From: Bacteroides sp.
GTDB lineage: Bacteria > Bacteroidota > Bacteroidia > Bacteroidales > SM23-62
DNA: 32,970 nt
Direction: 5' to 3'
Assembly (NCBI GenBank): GCA_030640625.1
Contig: DAOWJB010000270.1
Span: forward strand, 1 to 32,970
Numbering within the stretch: the first letter of the stretch is position 1; every line of letters starts with the position of its first letter. This document shows, piece by piece, positions 26,977 to 32,970 of the stretch. The notes beneath the pieces were generated by a model. It made no database searches and had not been told where the DNA came from. It worked only from the letters and a program-made list of their open reading frames with translations. The position numbers were made by a program, and so were the translations under genes.

Positions 26977-27546
26977 TCGATCCAGTCCACCATCTTATTT
27001 CCTGCCAGGCCAAAGTGCAGTCAGGGATCATTCTGTGAGAGATATCCCGTTGTACTCTTTTTCTGAGTGATCTGTGTTACTCCACCGGCATTTACTCTTA
27101 CACTGGCCCCGATCCCATCCCTGTTAACAGTTGTGCCGCGGAGCTTGATGATCAGCCAGTTATTCCGATTGCCCTGGTTGTTCCGCAGAAAAGTACCGTG
27201 GTCATTCAGGTTGACGATGTATGCGTCTATGTCCCCATCATTATCATAATCTATAAAAGAAAAGGCCCAGCCAACATGCTGTCCCCTCGCTCAATCCTTC
27301 TGCGTATGTACCGTTTGTGACATAGATATCCAGGTATCCGTCCTGGTCATAGTCCAGGAACACAGCCCCCTCGGGTACAGTAGATCCGGGATATTCTAAA
27401 TTCCTAATATCCCTGCCATTTACAGGGGGTACTAATCCTGCAAAACTGAGGGGCAAATTGGCACCTGAATGATCAAGCACTAAGTATAACAGGCTATAAA
27501 TCAGTTCACTGTCTTCGGGATGCGACCTTTGTATCAGGATTTCCAT
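26976..27546 (-). pseudogene. Decayed FG-GAP / ASPIC-UnbV protein
   Basis: Three minus-strand pieces of one gene can be read. From 27546 the first frame gives AVFLDYDQDGYLDIYVTNGTY, an FG-GAP loop, and runs into noise after about 27290. A second frame from about 27281 gives QHVGWAFSFIDYDNDGDIDAY and then the UnbV domain NRNNWLIIKLRGTTVNRDGIG..SVRVNAGG..YLSQNDP. This stops at a TGA (27023-27021) exactly where the family has Arg (NDPR.HFGL), which a single CGA-to-TGA change would explain. After the stop the frame continues LHFGLAGNKMVDWIE to 26976. Most of the propeller is absent between the first two pieces. It is not a copy of the intact CRTAC1-like gene; its sequence differs throughout. Confidence 0.75.
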
Positions 27547-27628
27547 TTTTGTGTGATTTGAGAAAGAATTCTAACTTGCATGTTTATGTTCTTGAACACG
27601 CAGAAAAAATCCCTTAATAATATTACAA

Positions 27629-30600
27629 ATGACAAAACAGATAGATAAGAGATTTCAAATTGCTCTGCTCACCGTATTCTTGATTTTGGTTGAGGTAAGC
27701 CTTTATGCCGGGTCCCCCGTAAAGATCTGGCAGGAAAAGATAGTCATTCCCACATACCAGGTGGGCAAACCGGATCCGAATCCCCGGTTCTACGATGGCA
27801 GGGTAACCCAAGGGGCCCAGGGCCGGGTCTATCCATATCCGATGTCGGATGTGCTGTTAGGCAATATGGAAGACCAGCGTTACGATATCGTCTACCTGGA
27901 AAATGATTTCATAAAGATCTCCGTCATACCCGAACTGGGAGGAAGGATCTTTACGGCCGTGGACAAAACAAATGATTACGATTTCTTTTACAGGCAATCA
28001 GTCATCAAACCTGCACTGATTGGAACGCTGGGCAAATGGATATCGGGTGGCTCGGAGTGGAATTTCCCGCATCACCACAAGACAACAACCATGATGAGGA
28101 TGGACCATTACCTGGAGCAGAACGAGGATGGCAGCGCCACTCTCTGGCTTGCGGAAACTGAGAGGCGGCATCGTTTCAGGATCACCTTGTCATTGACACT
28201 CTATCCTGACAGGTCATACATTGAGATGCAGGTCAATCCATACAATCCAACCCCCTTTGTGCATTCTTTTCTTTATTTTGCCAATCCCGCAGTGCATGTT
28301 GATTCTACCTATCAGGTTATCTTCCCGCCCAACGTAGAGTATGTAACCCAGCATGCCAAGCGTGAGTTCATTCAATGGCCGGTCGCAGATGGAAGGTATG
28401 GTGGAAAGACATACCAAGATGTTGATATCAGCTGGTGGAAAAACCTATCCAGTTCGGTGTCCTTTTTCGCATGGAACGATGAAAAGGACTTTTTTGCAGG
28501 CTATGATCATGGGAAAGAGGCAGGTGTGGCATATGTCTCCGATCATCATACTGCCCCCGGTATGAAATTCTTTACCTTCGGATGCGGGGAAGCCGGGGCT
28601 GCGTGGGATAAACGGCTGACAGATTCAGATGGTCCCTACCTTGAGCTGATGGCCGGGGTTTATTCCGACAACCAGCCGGACTACAGCTGGTGCCAGCCAT
28701 ATGAGAACAAGCTTGCCACCCAGTACTGGTATCCAATACGTGAATTGGGGGGCATGCAACATGCCAATCTCAACGGGGCCCTGAACATCGATCTGGAAAA
28801 ACTGCCACTTGCTGCAATCCATCTCAATACTACCTCCGAGCATAAAAATGCCAGGGCAGTACTCCTGGCCGGGGATGAGTTAATATGGGAAAAGCACCTG
28901 GATATTGGTCCCGCTCAGCCCTTTTCGGCCGAGATTCAGGTTCCGGCAGAAACTGATGCCCCGGAGCTTATCTTGGAGCTTTTTACTGAAGATGAGAAGC
29001 TGCTCATATCGTACAAGCCTGAACCACAAAAGAATGCCGGGATGCCTGATCCGGCAAAACCTCCCCCTTCTCCGGAGGAAATAACGTCCGTGGAAGAATT
29101 GTACCTGGCAGGACTGAGACTGGACCAGTTTCACAATGCTCAGATGGATCCCTATCCATATTATGAGGAAGCCCTTAACCGTGACCCCGGGAATTATCTT
29201 GTTAATACCCAGCTGGGCATCCTGGACTGCAAAGGATTCAGATGGGAGGCGGCGGAGAAGAGACTGAAAACAGCAATGGCAAGGATTACTTATAATCATA
29301 CCAGGCCCAGAGATGGCGAGTCCTGGTACTATCTTGGGATCTGCCTGCGTGAACAGGGTAAGACCGGGGAGGCCTATGATGCGTTTTTTCGCGCAACATG
29401 GAGCCATGCCTGGCATTCCGCTGCTTATTTTCATCTCGCTGAACTGGATTGCCTTAAGCGTGACTATACCCGGGCACTGGATCATGTTAACCGTTCGCTA
29501 AGCACCAATACAGCCAACCTGAGGGCCCGGAACCTGAAAACAATCATTCTGCGCAAACTTGGTCGTATTGAAGAAGCCGCCAGTCTGGCCCGTTCCATCT
29601 CAGATGATAATCCCCTTGATCTCATGTCCAGGCTGGAGATTGAGAGGCTGTCCGGAAATTACGTGGAAGCCTCGTCGCCTCAGTTTTCGGCTGATCATGC
29701 TCATCAGGATAAAGCCCATGAAGAGTTGAAGACCATCCTGGGCAATAATGTTGAGACCCGGCTCGAACTGGCCTCCCATTATGGAAACTACGGTTGCTGG
29801 GAGGAAGCCATAGAGGTTCTTGCTGAGCTTGATGTATCAACAAATGAAGATGGAAGCACCTATCCCATGCTGTACTATTTCCTGGGCTATTACCATGACC
29901 GGACCGGGGATCAGGGAGAATCGATAAAGTATTACAGGCTTGCAGGCAGTATGCCGGCCGATTATTGTTTTCCATACCGGAAGGAATCCCTTCAGGTACT
30001 CAAAAATGCCATCCTGACAGATCCTGCCGATGCCTCTGCCCAGTATTACCTGGGGAACCTTCTGTTCGATCACCTGCCGGTGGCAGCTATTGTATACTGG
30101 GAGCAATCCCGTGAGATCGACGGATCAAACCCCGTCGTCCACCGGAACCTGGGAATCGCTTACGAAAAGGTAAACGGGGACTATCCCAAGGCCATCGCAA
30201 GTTACGAGCGTGCCCTCGAACTGAAAGCGGATCCCAGGATGGTTTATGAACTTGACATCCTGTATGAAAAGACCAATACTCCCATCAAAACAAGGCAGAA
30301 ACTTTTCCAGGTGAACCAAAAGGTCATACCGGAACGGGTTGACGTACTCACCCGCCAGGTACTCGTTTACATCCAGTCAGAACAATATGACCGGGCCTTA
30401 GCACTCCTGCACGACAGTCATTTCTACAGGTGGGAGGGAGGCCGTGAGATCAGGCAGTATTATGAAGACGCTTGCCTGCTTAGAGGCCTGGACCATCTTC
30501 AGAAAGGATCTGCCGGGAAAGCATTGGAAGATTTTAATGCAGCGATGGAATATCCGGAAAACCTCGAGGAAGGAAGACCCGAAATGGACAAGCGCTTTAC

Positions 30601-31006
30601 ACAAATTTATTATTACGCGGGACTTGCCAATGAGCGACTTGGAAAAAGAAGTGCAGCAAAGGAATTTTACCAAAAAGCTGTAGGGGAAGAGACGGGTAAT
30701 TCTGAGTATCTTTATTACCGGAGCCTTGCCTGTGAGAAACTTGGAGATCCTGATCGTGCCCTCCAGTATGCACAGCAATTACGTGATTATGCGGACAAAG
30801 GTTTACAGGCTGATTTCTTTGCTAAATTTGGGGAAAGGGGCTCGCCTGATATGATACGGGCAAATCAGAAATACCTGGACGGACTGGCTTCCCTTGCCCT
30901 TGGGAATACCGCCATGGCCGGCGAGGCATTGTCGGAAGTCCTCACACTGAATCCCAATCATTCATGGGCCAGGATCCATTTGGATGGCATTGGTAATGAG
31001 GATTAA
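27629..31006 (+). CDS. Secreted DUF5107 and TPR repeat protein
   Basis: A 1125-residue protein with signal peptide (RFQIALLTVFLILVEVSLYAG). Residues about 30-380 form a DUF5107-type domain, seen in YDIVYLENDFIKISVIPELGGRIF and SGGSEWNFPHHHKTTTM; the fold is thought to resemble galactose-mutarotase-like beta-sandwiches, and ENDFIKISVIPELGGRI is the usual start of that fold. A beta-rich linker spans about 385-465. Residues 470-1120 are TPR-like helical repeats (YYEEALNRDPGNYLVNTQLGIL, ALDHVNRSLSTNTANLRARN, AIASYERALELKAD). Proteins of this make-up are common in Bacteroidota glycan-use loci and are suspected glycan-active, without an activity I can state. The gene begins 82 bases from the decayed FG-GAP gene, divergently, and is followed 57 bases on by the fucosidase. 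Confidence 0.82.
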   Translation: MTKQIDKRFQIALLTVFLILVEVSLYAGSPVKIWQEKIVIPTYQVGKPDPNPRFYDGRVTQGAQGRVYPYPMSDVLLGNMEDQRYDIVYLENDFIKISVIPELGGRIFTAVDKTNDYDFFYRQSVIKPALIGTLGKWISGGSEWNFPHHHKTTTMMRMDHYLEQNEDGSATLWLAETERRHRFRITLSLTLYPDRSYIEMQVNPYNPTPFVHSFLYFANPAVHVDSTYQVIFPPNVEYVTQHAKREFIQWPVADGRYGGKTYQDVDISWWKNLSSSVSFFAWNDEKDFFAGYDHGKEAGVAYVSDHHTAPGMKFFTFGCGEAGAAWDKRLTDSDGPYLELMAGVYSDNQPDYSWCQPYENKLATQYWYPIRELGGMQHANLNGALNIDLEKLPLAAIHLNTTSEHKNARAVLLAGDELIWEKHLDIGPAQPFSAEIQVPAETDAPELILELFTEDEKLLISYKPEPQKNAGMPDPAKPPPSPEEITSVEELYLAGLRLDQFHNAQMDPYPYYEEALNRDPGNYLVNTQLGILDCKGFRWEAAEKRLKTAMARITYNHTRPRDGESWYYLGICLREQGKTGEAYDAFFRATWSHAWHSAAYFHLAELDCLKRDYTRALDHVNRSLSTNTANLRARNLKTIILRKLGRIEEAASLARSISDDNPLDLMSRLEIERLSGNYVEASSPQFSADHAHQDKAHEELKTILGNNVETRLELASHYGNYGCWEEAIEVLAELDVSTNEDGSTYPMLYYFLGYYHDRTGDQGESIKYYRLAGSMPADYCFPYRKESLQVLKNAILTDPADASAQYYLGNLLFDHLPVAAIVYWEQSREIDGSNPVVHRNLGIAYEKVNGDYPKAIASYERALELKADPRMVYELDILYEKTNTPIKTRQKLFQVNQKVIPERVDVLTRQVLVYIQSEQYDRALALLHDSHFYRWEGGREIRQYYEDACLLRGLDHLQKGSAGKALEDFNAAMEYPENLEEGRPEMDKRFTQIYYYAGLANERLGKRSAAKEFYQKAVGEETGNSEYLYYRSLACEKLGDPDRALQYAQQLRDYADKGLQADFFAKFGERGSPDMIRANQKYLDGLASLALGNTAMAGEALSEVLTLNPNHSWARIHLDGIGNED

Positions 31007-31063
31007 TCCCCGCATGCATCACCAAACTTGACATAAGCCTTGAATAAATTGAAAACAGAAAGA

Positions 31064-32761
31064 ATGAAAACATTTAGTTGCGGCTTCCTATTGATATTCC
31101 TGGCGGGCCTGTTTATCACCGTGCAGCTGGCTGCCCAGGAGGTGAAACTGGTAAACCAGAACCTCCCCGAACGGGAAGAATGGCTCAAAGATGCAGGTTT
31201 CGGGATGTTTATCCACTGGAATGTCGATACCCAGCTGGGTACAGTGATCAGCCATACCCTTGTGGGATCTTCAGAAGCGTATGCAGAAAAATATATAAGT
31301 GAATTGCCGGGGACTTTTAATCCGGTGGACTGGAACCCTGAGAAAATAGTGATCCTGGCTAAAAATGCCGGTATGAAGTACATTGTTTTCACCACTAAGC
31401 ACCATTCGGGATTCTGTTTCTGGGATACAAAAACCACGGATTTCAAGATAACGAATACACCTTACGGGAAAGACCTGCTGGCAGAATTTGTACAAACCTG
31501 CCACAAGTACGGGATGGCTGTGGGTTTTTACTTTTCGACAGAGGATTTTGTATTCAGCTACAGAAACGGCATCAAGGATATACGCCGTGTAAAACATTGG
31601 GAATACGCTGAACCCATCAGGGAAAAATACGAACAGTACCTGCAGGCCCAGACGAGAGAACTCATGGAAAATTTTGGAAGGGTTGACATTTTCTTTATTG
31701 ACAGTGAGGCTTACCGGGAAGAAGTAAAAAAACTGGTCTGGAAAATGCAGCCTAACTGCCTGATCACCAGAGGTGCCATACCTACTCCTGAACAGTTCAT
31801 CCCGGGTGAAATCATCAATGCAGCCTGGGAGAGCAATATGACAATGGGAACCCAGTGGAATTACAAGCCTACCAATGAATATTATAAATCGGGTACCTAC
31901 CTGATCAATACCCTCATCGAAGCAAGGGCAAAGGGGGGTACATACCTTCTGAATATCGGTCCCGACCAGTGGGGTAAGCTCAACGAAGCCCAGCAGGGCC
32001 GGCTGATGGAGCTGGCTGCCTGGAACTTTGTGAACGGAGACGCCATACAGAATGTCAGGCCCTGGGTTGTTCAAAACGAGGGGAATATCTGGCTGACCAG
32101 GCAGAAGGAGAAAAATACGGTGTATGCCTATATCACTGATATCGAAGGATGGGAACGTGGCGACAGGAAGTCATTCCTGCTGAAAAGCGTGAAGACGACA
32201 CGGGACAGCCGGATCTCAGTTCTGGGTCAAACCGGGAATGTTGTGGAATATCAGCCTGCTACTGACGGGAATGCCTATTTTGAGCAGACCAGTGTTGGAC
32301 TGACGATTTCCGTAGTCCGGGCACAGCGCATATACAACAACCACCGCTGGCCAAACCCTATTGTTGTTAAGCTTGAGAATGTTGAACCTGCACTGGAGCC
32401 TGTTAAGTTCGCCACGCTTGAGGCCAATGTTTCCGGAAACAGAACAATAGTGTTCCGGACCGAGATATGGGCAATGGGAGATGGACAGGATCATTCCATC
32501 AGGTTTGAGTACCGTAATCGAGTCAGTTCGCTGGACAGTGGAGCAGAAAATCCATGGAAATCATCAAACGTTTTACCCTTTAAGGGTGAAGGGGAGTATA
32601 CCCTTGAAGTAAGCGATGAACTTTTCGCAGGATTAAACCCGAAGGAGGATAATGAGAATGACATAGTAAATGCATCAGCCGGACAAACAAGAATAGAATA
32701 CAGGGCCGTGGTTTCCCAGGATGGCCTTCAAATCCGGGGCAATACAATGAGACTTGAATGA
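31064..32761 (+). CDS. GH29 family alpha-L-fucosidase-like glycosidase
   Basis: The track start is a TTG at 31040; the ATG at 31064 is preferred because it begins the signal peptide MKTFSCGFLLIFLAGLFITVQLAAQ. The 565-residue product has the GH29 landmarks in order: WLKDAGFGMFIHWNVDTQLG (about 40-59), the FNPVDWNPEKIVILAKNAGMKYIVFTTKHHSGFCFWDT block (about 85-121), GMAVGFYFS (150-158), FGRVDIFFIDSEAY with D213 as the likely nucleophile, and KGGTYLLNIGPDQWG. The usual WFDG is FIDS and the usual KHHDGF is KHHSGF, so substrate range may differ from classical fucosidases. A C-terminal beta-sandwich region of about 170 residues follows. It would act in the periplasm or outside the cell on fucosylated glycans. 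Confidence 0.87.
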   Translation: MKTFSCGFLLIFLAGLFITVQLAAQEVKLVNQNLPEREEWLKDAGFGMFIHWNVDTQLGTVISHTLVGSSEAYAEKYISELPGTFNPVDWNPEKIVILAKNAGMKYIVFTTKHHSGFCFWDTKTTDFKITNTPYGKDLLAEFVQTCHKYGMAVGFYFSTEDFVFSYRNGIKDIRRVKHWEYAEPIREKYEQYLQAQTRELMENFGRVDIFFIDSEAYREEVKKLVWKMQPNCLITRGAIPTPEQFIPGEIINAAWESNMTMGTQWNYKPTNEYYKSGTYLINTLIEARAKGGTYLLNIGPDQWGKLNEAQQGRLMELAAWNFVNGDAIQNVRPWVVQNEGNIWLTRQKEKNTVYAYITDIEGWERGDRKSFLLKSVKTTRDSRISVLGQTGNVVEYQPATDGNAYFEQTSVGLTISVVRAQRIYNNHRWPNPIVVKLENVEPALEPVKFATLEANVSGNRTIVFRTEIWAMGDGQDHSIRFEYRNRVSSLDSGAENPWKSSNVLPFKGEGEYTLEVSDELFAGLNPKEDNENDIVNASAGQTRIEYRAVVSQDGLQIRGNTMRLE

Positions 32762-32801
32762 TCCTGGCAGCCAGCTGAACGAAGAGGATGAGAAATACCC
32801 A

Positions 32802-32970
32802 TTAAGCCAGTCTTCTTAGCAATTCAGATTGCCAGGTTTGATATGCCTCCAAGTATTGTTCCTGTCCCTGGGGATCGGGTTCAATCACCTTGATCTTTTT
32901 CAGGTTGCTGAATGCACTTTTAAATCCACTATAATATCCACAACCAACACCTGCACCGATGGCTGCCCCC
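32802..32970 (-). CDS. FGGY-family carbohydrate kinase, C-terminal end only
   Basis: The ORF track misses this one. Reading the minus strand from the window edge gives GAAIGAGVGCGYYSGFKSAF, then about 35 residues ending LLRRLA and a TAA at 32804-32802. GAA.GAG.G.GYY..F..AF is the typical last glycine-rich helix of FGGY sugar kinases such as xylulokinase, and the tail length fits. The likely substrate is xylulose or fuculose, given xylA and the fucosidase nearby, but the fragment cannot tell which. The gene runs off the right edge and converges on the fucosidase with a 40-base gap. Confidence 0.65.
   Translation of the reverse strand, partial: GAAIGAGVGCGYYSGFKSAFSNLKKIKVIEPDPQGQEQYLEAYQTWQSELLRRLA

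Noticed and set aside
28880-29485. 201-residue minus-strand ORF inside the DUF5107/TPR gene
   Set aside because: Antisense shadow; the plus-strand frame has clear signal peptide and repeat structure.
31271-32074. 267-residue minus-strand ORF opposite the fucosidase
   Set aside because: Long antisense shadow of the GH29 gene; the composition is typical of antisense frames and no motif is present.

Overview
The window looks like chromosomal DNA of a polysaccharide-degrading member of the Bacteroidota. The supports are class II xylose isomerase, an S1 sulfatase and GH29 fucosidase with export signals, lipoprotein signals with acidic residues after the Cys, an FtsX/MacB-type permease of Bacteroidota style, a DUF5107-TPR protein, a few TTG/TAnnTTTG-like promoter matches and AT-rich rather than Shine-Dalgarno leaders. 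No tRNA, rRNA, CRISPR array, transposase or phage gene was seen. Family names come from reading the translations and from memory of the families; no search was run.

Layout. 1-3063: a large FtsX-family permease entering from the left edge. 3131-8301: a secreted NIPSNAP protein, then four PQQ-like beta-propeller genes (three forward, one reverse), the first reduced to its two ends by an in-frame deletion. 8434-9223: a CBM9-like gene broken by a frameshifting deletion. 9320-14409: an ECF-type sigma factor, an overlapping membrane protein with a periplasmic TPR domain (probable anti-sigma factor), a C39-peptidase ABC exporter and its HlyD-type adaptor. 14456-18741: a sulfatase lipoprotein, convergent xylA, and a divergent uroporphyrinogen-decarboxylase/corrinoid-methyltransferase-like gene.

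18909-26800 is the most interesting part: a tight unidirectional run of a TPR/FG-GAP/UnbV lipoprotein, a second FG-GAP/UnbV lipoprotein (CRTAC1-like), an asparagine-synthase-like enzyme lacking the glutaminase Cys, a radical SAM enzyme, and the first ~60 codons of an ABC-type periplasmic binding protein. The run ends abruptly at a deletion junction. Opposite it, on the minus strand at 26800-27550, lie decayed pieces of another FG-GAP/UnbV gene and of a lipoprotein. 27629-32761: a DUF5107/TPR protein and a GH29 alpha-L-fucosidase, followed by the C-terminus of an FGGY sugar kinase on the minus strand at the right edge.

How the parts may fit. Fucosidase, sulfatase, xylose isomerase, sugar kinase, DUF5107 and CBM9-like proteins suggest use of sulfated, fucose- and xylose-containing glycans. 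The sigma/anti-sigma pair next to the C39 exporter suggests regulated export of a double-glycine-type peptide whose gene is not visible here. The FG-GAP/UnbV, AsnB-like, radical SAM and binding-protein run is a candidate undescribed system: surface lipoproteins encoded with two cytoplasmic modifying enzymes. A second theme is decay: at least five deletion or nonsense lesions in genes that can be read by comparison with paralogues or family motifs.
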